Origin: VGCC01 sp044375955
GTDB taxonomy: Bacteria > Actinomycetota > Actinomycetes > S36-B12
NCBI GenBank assembly: GCA_044375955.1
Contig: JBILLS010000024.1
Coordinates: 1 to 29,095, forward strand
DNA: 29,095 nt
Reading direction: 5' to 3'
Within the stretch, counting starts at the first letter, position 1, and every line of letters begins with the position of its first letter. This document shows, piece after piece, positions 15,648 through 22,030 of the stretch. Made by a program: the position numbers and the translations under genes. The notes below the pieces were generated by a model. The model saw nothing but the letters and a program-made list of their open reading frames with translations, had not been told where the DNA came from and made no database searches.

Positions 15648-16550
15648 GTGAATACAGGTGCGTGGTTCGGGCGCGTGGTAGTCGGTTACGACGGATCCGA
15701 GACCGCGAAGGTCGCGGCCCGGTGGGCAGCCGACGAGGCGGTCGCCCAAGGTCGGGGGCTGACCCTGGCGCACGCGGTGCTCCCCCCTGTCTCGGGTGCC
15801 GGTTTCGGTGCAACGATCCCTCCTCCCCTCGACCTCGTCGACAGCCTGCAGGAAAAGGCGAAGATCGAGCTCCTCCGCGAGGCCGATGCCCTTCCCGGGA
15901 CCGATATAGAGGTGTGTGTCGAGATCGGATCCCCAAGCGGTCTCCTCCTCGATGCCTCGCAGAAGGCGCATCTCCTGGTGCTGGGCTCGCGCGGTCACGG
16001 TGGATTCCGCGGTTTGCTTCTCGGATCTGTCGGATCGCAGGTCGCCTCCCATGCCGCGTGCCCGACGGTGATCTTCCGGGAACCTCGCGTCCCTGACTCG
16101 CGACATCTCGTGGTCGGCATCGACGGTTCGCCGAATTCCGAGGTGGCGTTGGCCTTCGGTTTCGACATGGCGAGCCGCCACGGGTGGGAACTCATCGCTG
16201 TCCACGCGTGGGAGGTTCCCGCGTACGACCTCATCGTCGTGCCGAGCGGTCCGGTTCCGGTTCCGCTGACGGATGTCGCCGACGATGAAGTCCGCCTGGC
16301 GGCCGAGGTCCTCGCCGGATTCCGCGCGGACTTCCCGGATGTGCACGTCCACGAGCGCCTCGTCCGCGCTGCGCCCGCCGATGCCCTCCTCACCGAGGGC
16401 AAGGAAGCCGCGATGATCGTCGTGGGCACCCGGGGTCGCGGGCCGACGGCAGCCGCTGTTCTCGGTTCGGTCAGCAACGCCGTGCTCCATAAGGCGCGAG
16501 TTCCCGTTGCGGTCGTGCCCTACGAAGAACCCGACGGTGATGCGGCATGA
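15648..16550 (+). CDS. Tandem universal stress protein (two UspA domains)
   Basis: A 300-residue protein with two UspA domains. The first (about 5-143) has VVVGYDGSE and the ATP-binding pattern G-2x-G-9x-G-S in GSRGHGGFRGLLLGS. The second (about 149-294) has VVGIDGSP and GTRGRGPTAAAVLGS. Both nucleotide sites are intact, as in ATP-binding tandem USPs such as mycobacterial Rv2623. The start is GTG 15648, with an AATAGT hexamer ending six bases upstream. It overlaps the CBS gene by ATGA, and a DosR-like palindrome lies upstream, which suggests induction under hypoxia or redox stress. Confidence 0.92.
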   Translation: MNTGAWFGRVVVGYDGSETAKVAARWAADEAVAQGRGLTLAHAVLPPVSGAGFGATIPPPLDLVDSLQEKAKIELLREADALPGTDIEVCVEIGSPSGLLLDASQKAHLLVLGSRGHGGFRGLLLGSVGSQVASHAACPTVIFREPRVPDSRHLVVGIDGSPNSEVALAFGFDMASRHGWELIAVHAWEVPAYDLIVVPSGPVPVPLTDVADDEVRLAAEVLAGFRADFPDVHVHERLVRAAPADALLTEGKEAAMIVVGTRGRGPTAAAVLGSVSNAVLHKARVPVAVVPYEEPDGDAA

Positions 16551-16960
16551 GTGCGGATGCGATGCAGTCCGGCTCGCGGGTCGTCGACATCATGACCCGA
16601 CCGGTGCTGACGGTCGAGATGGGCGAGTCGCTCTGGGACGCCTGGCAATTGATGTTCATCTCCGGGTTGCGCCATCTCGTGGTCCTTGACGACGACGGCC
16701 TCCCGGTGGGTGTCCTCAGCGATCGCGCAGTGCTCGCCGACACTCCACCGACCGCCGAACACCTTGGCACCATGCTCGTTCGCGATGTGCAGGCACGCGT
16801 CCCGCGCACCTCGATCGGTCCCGACAGGAGTGCTCGCGAGGCTGCCCAGGCTATGAGTGACCTTTCTGTCGAAGCACTACCGGTCACTGAGTCGGGCGGC
16901 CATCTCGTGGGAATCGTGACCGAGTCCGATGTGGTGCGCTGGGTCGGTTCCGCCGCCTAG
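16547..16960 (+). CDS. CBS-domain pair protein
   Basis: A 137-residue protein made of two CBS motifs forming one Bateman module. The first (about 10-65) runs VDIMTRPVLTVEMGESLWDA to GVLSDRAVLAD; the second (about 75-135) runs VRDVQARVPRTS to VGIVTESDVVRWVG. Such modules bind adenine nucleotides or act as small hypoxia-response proteins (Hrp1/Rv2626c in mycobacteria). The ATG overlaps the USP stop, so the two are translated together. The pairing with a tandem USP parallels DosR-regulon gene content. Confidence 0.9.
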   Translation: MSADAMQSGSRVVDIMTRPVLTVEMGESLWDAWQLMFISGLRHLVVLDDDGLPVGVLSDRAVLADTPPTAEHLGTMLVRDVQARVPRTSIGPDRSAREAAQAMSDLSVEALPVTESGGHLVGIVTESDVVRWVGSAA

Positions 16961-17009
16961 GACGTTGCGCATCGACCACGCTCCGACGCCAATCCCCTAG
17001 TGTGACCAC

Positions 17010-17621
17010 GTGGCGGCGGAAGATCGACTGGTCTGGATCGACCTGGAGATGACCGGGCTCGATCCCACCCACGACGAGATCGTCGAGATCGCGTGCATCG
17101 TTACCGAGGCCGACCTCACCGAGGTCGACGCCGGCATCTCCCTCGTTGTGAAGCCGAACGAGGCACCTCTGGCGGCGATGCAGAAGGTGGTCGTGGACAT
17201 GCACACATCGTCGGGGCTCCTCGCGGAGATCCCGATGGGAATCTCGGTGAGTGACGCGCAAGCGCAGGTCCTTGAGTACGTCACCCAACGCGTGCCCGAC
17301 GCTCGCAAGGCACCCCTGGCGGGGTCGAGTGTCTACGTCGATCGACTCTTCCTCGCCCGGTACATGCCCGATCTCGACGCCCACCTGCACTACCGACTGA
17401 TCGATGTCTCCAGCGTCAAGGAACTGGCCAAGCGCTGGTACCCCCGCGTCTACTTCAATGCGCCCGCGAAGACCGGGAACCATCGCGCCCTCGCCGACAT
17501 CCGCGAATCCATCGCGGACCTGCGTTACTACCGCGACGCGATGATGGTCGCTGCCCCCGGTCCGGATGCCGAGACTGCAAAGGCGATCGGGGAGACGCAC
17601 GTCGTGCAGCATCCCTCCTGA
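17010..17621 (+). CDS. orn: Oligoribonuclease
   Basis: A 203-residue 3'-5' exoribonuclease of the DEDDh group that finishes RNA decay by degrading di- to pentanucleotides, including pGpG. Catalytic residues are visible: Asp11 and Glu13 in WIDLEMTG, Asp111 in YVDRLF, His158 and Asp163 in NHRALADI. Length is typical. The start is GTG 17010; TAGTGT (16998-17003) ends exactly six bases upstream, indicating a leaderless mRNA. tRNA-His follows, a neighbourhood known from actinobacteria. Confidence 0.97.
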   Translation: MAAEDRLVWIDLEMTGLDPTHDEIVEIACIVTEADLTEVDAGISLVVKPNEAPLAAMQKVVVDMHTSSGLLAEIPMGISVSDAQAQVLEYVTQRVPDARKAPLAGSSVYVDRLFLARYMPDLDAHLHYRLIDVSSVKELAKRWYPRVYFNAPAKTGNHRALADIRESIADLRYYRDAMMVAAPGPDAETAKAIGETHVVQHPS

Positions 17622-17628
17622 GGTCCGA

Positions 17629-17674
17629 TATCCTCAAGGGCCCGCTCCGGCGGGTGATGGTTCCCACCGGAACC
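17629..17674 (+). promoter_or_regulatory. -10 box and two hairpins between orn and tRNA-His
   Basis: TATCCT at 17629-17634 is a likely -10. Two stems follow: CCCGC/GCGGG at 17641-17654 with a 4-base loop, and GGTTCC/GGAACC at 17659-17674 with a 4-base loop. The second ends two bases before G-1 of the tRNA. They may be part of the tRNA 5' leader (RNase P precursor) or a weak end for orn transcripts; no T-run follows either. Confidence 0.4.
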
Positions 17675-17676
17675 AT

Positions 17677-17753
17677 GGTGGGTGTAGCTCAGCTGGTAGA
17701 GCACCTGGTTGTGGTCCAGGACGTCGCGGGTTCGAGTCCCGTCACTCACCCCA
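17677..17753 (+). tRNA. tRNA-His (anticodon GTG)
   Basis: A full cloverleaf reads well. The acceptor strands GTGGGTG (17678-17684) and CACTCAC (17743-17749) pair with one G-T. The D arm is GCTC/GAGC, the anticodon loop is TTGTGGT with anticodon GTG, and the T loop is TTCGAGT. The discriminator is C73 and CCA is encoded at 17751-17753. A G directly before the acceptor (17677) can act as G-1, the identity element of tRNA-His. Confidence 0.96.
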
Positions 17754-17773
17754 GGGTCTAGGCGTATCTGCGT

Positions 17774-17851
17774 TCACAGAATCAGTTCCACCTCTGCTAA
17801 TTCAGCTGCTCTTGCCAAGGGTCGATCCAGCGTGGCCAGCGGGCTACTTAT
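17774..17851 (-). pseudogene. C-terminal remnant of a PIN-domain (VapC-like) toxin
   Basis: Directly after the antitoxin stop, in another frame, the minus strand reads ISSPLATLDRPLARAAELAE, then VELIL and a TGA at 17776-17774. This matches the last strand and helix of PIN toxins, which usually read LxTLDxxLAxAA followed by a short hydrophobic strand. The catalytic N-terminal and central parts (about 100 residues) are absent. A deletion probably removed most of vapC and joined the tail to the antitoxin end. Identification is from motif only, over a short stretch. Confidence 0.55.
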
Positions 17852-18114
17852 CGTCTGCGGCCCTCGTCGATCAATTCGTGAGCGGACATCTCGTGCGGGT
17901 CTCTCCTCACCCGAACCCTCAAGGCATGGATCGCAGCGATGGCTGCCGCCTGGCCATCACGACCCCGTGCGACCACGGGGTTGATCCGAGCAATCGGCCG
18001 ACCGTGTGTGGTGACGGCCACCTCTCGGCCGGAAATGACTTCTCCAACGGTAACGGACGGATCTTTCTTGAGGTCGTAGACATCGATGGCACCGTCGCGT
18101 CTGATCACGCTCAT
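17848..18114 (-). CDS. Phd/YefM-type antitoxin, orphaned
   Basis: An 88-residue protein with the N-terminal DNA-binding fold of Phd antitoxins: VGEVISGREVAVTTHGRPIARI is the typical segment. An Arg/His-rich helical tail (ALRVRVRRDPHEMSAHELID) would bind the toxin. Only a PIN-toxin stub follows, so the toxin is lost. It may persist as a repressor or simply be decaying. TAGCCT (18126-18121) ends six bases before ATG 18114, so it is probably leaderless and the promoter is intact. Confidence 0.82.
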   Translation of the reverse strand: MSVIRRDGAIDVYDLKKDPSVTVGEVISGREVAVTTHGRPIARINPVVARGRDGQAAAIAAIHALRVRVRRDPHEMSAHELIDEGRRR

Positions 18115-18202
18115 GACGTGAGGCTAGCTCGTCGTCGGATTTTGATCGCAACTCGCCAGCACCTTGTGGAAATGCCGATTCACCTGGACCAACTCCCGCG
18201 AA

Positions 18203-18547
18203 CTAGGCGACAGAACCAGGCGCACCCGCGGGGGTCACGACCTCGTGTCCCGCACCCTGCCACGCCTGCATGCCACCGGTGATGTTGTAGGCATCGAAAC
18301 CGATCGACATCAACGCACCGGCGGCATCATCCGAGCGACGCCCCGAACGGCAGATCACCACGATCGGTCGGAGACGATCGAGTGCACCTATACGCAGAGG
18401 CAACTCACCCAGGGGGATGTGGAGCGCATCTGGCGCGTGGCCTGCATTCCACTCATGGAGTTCGCGCACGTCGAGGAGAAGCGCGCCGTCACCGACTTTC
18501 GCAACCGCATCGGCCACGCTCACCTGAGGAACCAGCGACGAATCCAT
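18203..18547 (-). CDS. Single-domain rhodanese (sulfurtransferase)
   Basis: A 114-residue rhodanese-homology domain. LLLDVRELHEWNAGH (about 23-37) is the entry motif, IPLGEL follows, and the active-site loop CRSGRRS starts at Cys66, which carries the persulfide in active enzymes. The GMQAWQGAGH ending is also typical. Such stand-alone proteins move sulfane sulfur or help cyanide/sulfide detoxification. The start ATG 18547 has GGAG about four bases upstream. Its neighbour is an arsenic locus, but nothing ties them together in sequence. Confidence 0.92.
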   Translation of the reverse strand: MDSSLVPQVSVADAVAKVGDGALLLDVRELHEWNAGHAPDALHIPLGELPLRIGALDRLRPIVVICRSGRRSDDAAGALMSIGFDAYNITGGMQAWQGAGHEVVTPAGAPGSVA

Positions 18548-18566
18548 GGTCTCCAGTCTCTCGCCG

Positions 18567-18583
18567 ATTCACAAGAGATGAAT
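18567..18583. repeat. Inverted repeat upstream of the rhodanese gene
   Basis: ATTCA and TGAAT arms separated by seven bases lie about 20-36 bases before the rhodanese start. The size and AT content suit a dimeric repressor site, for example of ArsR-type sulfur sensors, but this is speculative. The rest of the 129-base gap (18548-18676) shows no gene. Confidence 0.35.
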
Positions 18584-18676
18584 AAGTGGGGTCGTCCGGT
18601 GCCAGCGATCAGCGGCGCGTGAGCCTTACGGGGGTACTCATGCTCGCCTCAGGCGGACGGCCGGGGACGATCAGAG

Positions 18677-19387
18677 TCAGCGTGGACCGTCGTGGACGGG
18701 GGCCGGCAGGTCCAGAGGCTCCGGGGCGGTGCGGGGGTAGAACCACGCGGTCAGGAGGGCACCCACGACCGCCCCGATGATCTGGAAGGCGATGAACGGG
18801 GCGACCGACACCGGTGCGATCCCGGCGAAGGTGTCGGTGAGTGATCGCCCGATCGTCACGGCGGGGTTGGCGAAGGACGTGGATGCGGTGAAGAAGTAGG
18901 CCGCACCGATCCACGCGGGAACGAGGATGGGCCCCAGGGTGCCGCGCCCTGTGCGGGTGAGGGCCCCGATGACCAGCAGGAGTCCTGCGGTGGCGACGAT
19001 CTCTCCGATCCACACGCCTGCACCATCGCGCACGGTGCTCGAGGTCTCCACTGGCGGAAGGCTGAACATCACGTTGGCGAGCATGGCACCCAGGCAGGCA
19101 CCCACGATCTGGGAGACCACGTACACGATCCCCTCCGAGATGGGCATCTCGCGCCGCGCCATCTCCACGCCGGACACCACCGGGTTGAAGTGCGCACCCG
19201 AGATCGGTCCGAGGATCCAGATCAGCACGCCCAGAGCAGCGACCGTGGCGAGGGCGTTGATGAGCAGGGTGACGGCGAGGTTGTCACTGAGCAGCGTGCC
19301 CATGATCCCCGACCCGACGACCGTCGCCACCAAGAGCAGCGTGCCGAGGAATTCCGCGCTCGCGCGCCGGAGCAGGGTATGGCCCAT
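18677..19387 (-). CDS. Aquaporin-family channel of the arsenic locus (arsenite/methylarsenite efflux type)
   Basis: A 236-residue six-helix MIP channel. The first half-helix motif is HFNPVVSG (NPV instead of NPA) and the second is FANPAVTIGRS, where Val rather than Arg follows NPA. This form is typical of actinobacterial channels next to arsC genes, where trivalent arsenic made by the reductase leaves the cell down its gradient, as shown for AqpS of Sinorhizobium. The start is ATG 19387 or GTG 19390; GAAGGTG is eight bases before the GTG. The long in-frame extension to 20194 runs antisense through the ars genes and is not real. Divergent from the ArsR fusion, with an operator between. Confidence 0.87.
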   Translation of the reverse strand: MGHTLLRRASAEFLGTLLLVATVVGSGIMGTLLSDNLAVTLLINALATVAALGVLIWILGPISGAHFNPVVSGVEMARREMPISEGIVYVVSQIVGACLGAMLANVMFSLPPVETSSTVRDGAGVWIGEIVATAGLLLVIGALTRTGRGTLGPILVPAWIGAAYFFTASTSFANPAVTIGRSLTDTFAGIAPVSVAPFIAFQIIGAVVGALLTAWFYPRTAPEPLDLPAPVHDGPR

Positions 19388-19411
19388 CACCGAGTGTTCA
19401 CCTTCTCTGAG

Positions 19412-19450
19412 TTGACAGGGAGAATATAGTTCAATAATCATTGAGTCAAT
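19412..19450. promoter_or_regulatory. Divergent ars promoter with ArsR-type operator
   Basis: On the plus strand TTGACA (19412-19417), 17 bases, then TAATCA (19435-19440) leads to ATG 19449 almost without leader. On the minus strand TTGACT (19447-19442) and TATATT (19426-19421) flank a 15-base spacer. Two interleaved inverted repeats cover this: TCAAT-4-ATTGA (19431-19444) and ATTGA-1-TCAAT (19440-19450). A dimeric ArsR bound here would block both promoters. Confidence 0.6.
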
Positions 19451-20159
19451 GAGGTCCTGCACCGTCCATCCCTCGCGCGATGACCGCGCCCGGATCTTCG
19501 CTGCCCTGGGCGATCCCACCCGCCTCGGCGTACTGGAGCTGCTCGCGGTGCAGGACCTCTCCCCCGATGCGTTGGCCGCCGCACTCGAGATTCCGGCGAA
19601 CCTGCTCTCCCACCACCTCAATGTCTTGCAGGAGGCCGGGGTGATCCGACGCGTGCACTCGAAGAACGATCGTCGCCGCACGTACGTGCAGGCGATTCCG
19701 CAGGCACTCGATGGCCTGCTACCCGAACCCGCGTCCCTCCAGGCATCACGTGTGGTCTTCGTATGCACCCACAACTCAGCGCGCTCGATCCTCGCCGAGG
19801 CACTCTGGCGTGAATCCAGTGATGTCTCCAGCGCCTCGGCCGGCACCTCCCCTGCTGCGCAGATCAATCCCCGTGCCGTCAAAGCAGCGAGACGCGCGGG
19901 TGTGTCTGTGCGGAACAGCACGCCGCGATCGATCGACGACGTGGTCCGACCGGACGACGTGATCGTGTCCGTCTGCGATGCGGTCAATGAGGAATTGCCG
20001 GATCTGGACAATCCCCACATCCACTGGTCGATCCCCGACCCGACCTCGGTGGGGACCGATGCGGCGTTCAACGCAACGGTCATCGAACTCCGCGACCGGA
20101 TCGCATCCCTCGCACCGCGTGTTACCCGCCCAACCCGCTCACGAAAGGCGCCAGCATGA
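19449..20159 (+). CDS. ArsR-type repressor fused to LMW protein-tyrosine-phosphatase/arsenate reductase
   Basis: A 236-residue two-domain protein. The N-terminal winged helix (about 12-85) has FAALGDPTRLGVLELL and the recognition region LLSHHLNVLQEAGVI. The C-terminal low-molecular-weight phosphatase fold (about 100-225) has the P-loop C106-THNSA-R112 and DP at 197-198. Such fusions join arsenic sensing and arsenate reduction. The DNA-binding domain lacks the classical CxC arsenic site: the region reads LLAVQDLSPD. The only other cysteines are Cys4 and Cys176. ATG 19449 overlaps the operator, and the stop overlaps arsC as ATGA. Confidence 0.88.
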   Translation: MRSCTVHPSRDDRARIFAALGDPTRLGVLELLAVQDLSPDALAAALEIPANLLSHHLNVLQEAGVIRRVHSKNDRRRTYVQAIPQALDGLLPEPASLQASRVVFVCTHNSARSILAEALWRESSDVSSASAGTSPAAQINPRAVKAARRAGVSVRNSTPRSIDDVVRPDDVIVSVCDAVNEELPDLDNPHIHWSIPDPTSVGTDAAFNATVIELRDRIASLAPRVTRPTRSRKAPA

Positions 20160-20800
20160 CCTCGATCCAGCGAGATGACATCTCCGACGCACACGTTCTC
20201 ACGTTGCGCTCTTCATCGCTCCTGTTGCAGAAGAACTTCGATGGCGTCTTCAGCGCCGAGACGATCGAACGCTTCCTGATCACCTCCTACGACGAGTTCG
20301 CGGCTCGGCTGACCAACGACACGTTCCTTCCCATGTTCGCCGAGCGTTTCGCTCGGGAGCGCCTGTCCGCCCTGGCCAAGGTCGAAGGCAAGAGCGATGA
20401 CGATCGGCCCGTCGTGCTTTTCCTATGCACACACAATGCGGGGCGCTCCCAGATGGCCCTGGGCTACTTCCGGCACCTCGCCCAGGACCGCGCGATCGCG
20501 TGGTCGGGTGGTTCGGAGCCTGGCAATGCCATCAATCCCTCCGCCGTCGCCGCGATGGCCGAGGTCGGAATCGACATCTCCCAGGAGTTCCCCAAGCCCT
20601 GGACCGACGAGGTCGTGCGCGCCGCCGACGTCGTGGTGACGATGGGCTGCGGTGATGCGTGCCCGATCTTCCCGGGCAAGCGCTACGTCGATTGGCAACT
20701 AACCGACCCGGCGGGACTCGGGGTCGATTCCGTGCGCCCCATCCGAGATGAGATCGAGGGTCGCGTCCGCAACCTTCTCGCCGAACTCGGAGTGAGCTGA
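20156..20800 (+). CDS. arsC: Arsenate reductase (LMW-PTP fold) with N-terminal helical domain
   Basis: A 214-residue enzyme reducing As(V) to As(III). Residues about 15-75 form a helical domain (three-helix-bundle type found in actinobacterial ArsC). The catalytic domain starts near 85, with P-loop C91-THNAG-R97-SQ and the second thiol motif GCGDACP (C165, C169), followed by PGKRYVDWQLTDPAG. The CGDAC spacing is that of actinobacterial enzymes, for which mycothiol is the expected reductant; this is family knowledge, not shown here. ATG 20156 overlaps the fusion gene stop. The product As(III) is presumably exported by the divergent MIP channel. Confidence 0.92.
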   Translation: MTSIQRDDISDAHVLTLRSSSLLLQKNFDGVFSAETIERFLITSYDEFAARLTNDTFLPMFAERFARERLSALAKVEGKSDDDRPVVLFLCTHNAGRSQMALGYFRHLAQDRAIAWSGGSEPGNAINPSAVAAMAEVGIDISQEFPKPWTDEVVRAADVVVTMGCGDACPIFPGKRYVDWQLTDPAGLGVDSVRPIRDEIEGRVRNLLAELGVS

Positions 20801-20844
20801 CGCTGCCTCGGGGTTCGTTCCACGGGCGTCCAATACTACGTATA

Positions 20845-20864
20845 AACCGGTGATATCATCGGTT
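20845..20864. promoter_or_regulatory. 20-base near-perfect palindrome over the -10 of the HTH-MNT gene
   Basis: Arms AACCG and CGGTT flank a perfect 8-base core TGATATCA, with one mismatched pair between; 18 of 20 positions are symmetric. TATCAT at 20854-20859, the -10, lies inside and ends six bases before ATG 20866. A repressor bound here would exclude RNA polymerase. The encoded HTH protein is the natural candidate for autoregulation. Confidence 0.6.
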
Positions 20865-20865
20865 C

Positions 20866-21468
20866 ATGCGTAGTGAAGCACCGCCCCTCCTCCCGATCCT
20901 CCGGTCACGAACCCAGGGCGAGATCCTCGCGGCGCTACTGGTTGACCCGGCTCGCGAGTGGACGGTGACCGAGCTCGCGCGTCACCTCGACATCCCGCTG
21001 ACCACAAGCCAATCGGAAGTGACGCGATTGGAGGCAGGGGGCCTGTTGCGCTCCCGCAAGGTCGGTCGGTCACGAGTGATTCGGCCGAACACGGACAACC
21101 CGATCGTGACTCCGTTGACTCAGATCATCATGGTGACTTTCGGACCACCGGCCGTGATCAGGGCGGAGTTCACCGGCCTCGGCGCCACTCGGATCATGAT
21201 CTTCGGCTCCTGGGCGGCTCGCCTCTCCGGTGAGCCCGGTCCGCCTCCCGATGACATCGACGTACTGGTTGTGGGTGAGCCGGGGTTACGTGATGACGTA
21301 TACGCGGCGGCCGAGCGCGCAGAGGTCCGACTCGGGCGCCCCGTCAATCCCGTGCTCCGAAGCTGTGACGCCTGGCAGAGCCCTGCGGGTGATCCATTAC
21401 TCGACGAGATCCACCGCCGACCTTCGATCGAGGTGATGTCCGCCGGTCGTGGAACTGTTTTTCCATGA
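20866..21468 (+). CDS. HTH + minimal nucleotidyltransferase (MNT) protein, antitoxin-like
   Basis: A 200-residue protein. The N-terminal winged helix (about 14-75) has EWTVTELARHLDIPLTTSQS and a wing-like LLRSRKVGRSRVI. The C-terminal nucleotidyltransferase fold (about 95-195) has GSWAARLSGE (Gly114-Ser115) and the metal-binding D130-x-D132 in DDIDVLVVG. MNT proteins pair with HEPN proteins as type VII-like toxin-antitoxin systems, where the MNT member adenylylates or blocks the HEPN RNase. Here the HTH is fused, which suggests self-repression through the upstream palindrome. It overlaps the HEPN gene by ATGA. No role can be proven from sequence. Confidence 0.83.
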   Translation: MRSEAPPLLPILRSRTQGEILAALLVDPAREWTVTELARHLDIPLTTSQSEVTRLEAGGLLRSRKVGRSRVIRPNTDNPIVTPLTQIIMVTFGPPAVIRAEFTGLGATRIMIFGSWAARLSGEPGPPPDDIDVLVVGEPGLRDDVYAAAERAEVRLGRPVNPVLRSCDAWQSPAGDPLLDEIHRRPSIEVMSAGRGTVFP

Positions 21469-21923
21469 CATGGCAACGCGGTCACCTCGAGGTTCAGGAT
21501 CTACTCCGTCAGGGAGCGCTGGAGCCCGTCAGTGGCGCTGCAGCTGACGGCACGGCACTCCTAACTTCAGCCGCGCGCCTCGTGGCTTCGGCATCCCGTG
21601 AGGTATCCGCGAACCCCGAGGCTTCCTACGTGCTGGCATACGACGCCGCACGCAAGGCATGCGCTGCCTTAATCGCGCATCAGGGGCTGCGGACCAGGTC
21701 GAGTGGCCACCACGTGACAACGGAGCTTGTCGTCCGCGCGCAATTCGGTGGACCGTTCGACGCCTTCGGGACGCTCAGGCGGCGAAGAACTGAGATCGAG
21801 TACCCACGGTTCCCTGGCGACACGGTGACCGAAGATGAGGCCGTCCAAGCCCTCGAGCGCGCTCGCGCGATCTTCGAAGCCGCATGCGAACTGCTTCCGC
21901 GACAAACCCTTTTCCGACCGTAA
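21465..21923 (+). CDS. HEPN-like protein partnered with the MNT gene
   Basis: A 152-residue all-helical protein. YVLAYDAARKACAALIAHQG (about 55-74) and LRRRRTEIEYP (about 104-114) are typical HEPN helices. The usual RNase motif R-x4-6-H is not present: the Arg-rich end reads RRRRTEIEYP, with Glu and Tyr where His would be expected. Related HEPN groups with RNxxEY-type motifs exist, so it may be a non-nuclease or differently acting member. ATG 21465 overlaps the MNT stop. It forms a two-gene module. Confidence 0.72.
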   Translation: MTWQRGHLEVQDLLRQGALEPVSGAAADGTALLTSAARLVASASREVSANPEASYVLAYDAARKACAALIAHQGLRTRSSGHHVTTELVVRAQFGGPFDAFGTLRRRRTEIEYPRFPGDTVTEDEAVQALERARAIFEAACELLPRQTLFRP

Positions 21924-22030
21924 CGCGAGTTGTCCGGCCCGGGGTGGACGAGGCGCGTCGGATTCATCGCGAAGTCGAAGGACGTATGCGCACCCTGCTG
22001 GCCGAACTCGATGTACCGGTTACGCCCTAG
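21884..22030 (+). pseudogene. Small frame resembling the C-terminus of an ArsC-type reductase
   Basis: This frame overlaps the HEPN 3' end and continues to TAG 22028-22030. From about 21940 it reads PGVDEARRIHREVEGRMRTL, followed by LAELDVPV. The intact arsC at 20156-20800 ends GVDSVRPIRDEIEGRVRNLL, then AELGVS, so the two align along the whole last helix. It is not a recent copy, since bases differ at many positions. Most likely the tail of a second arsC-like gene truncated at the HEPN end. An ATG at 21884 would allow a 48-residue peptide, but no promoter or ribosome-binding site is clear. Confidence 0.45.

Noticed and set aside
17641..17674. Rho-independent terminator after orn
   Set aside because: Two stems exist but neither is followed by a T-run, so termination cannot be supported.
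19388..20194. Long minus-strand open frame extending the ars aquaporin by about 270 codons
   Set aside because: It lies antisense over the ArsR fusion gene, reads as Arg/Ser-rich low-complexity sequence, and the MIP family start with a ribosome-binding site is at 19387-19390.
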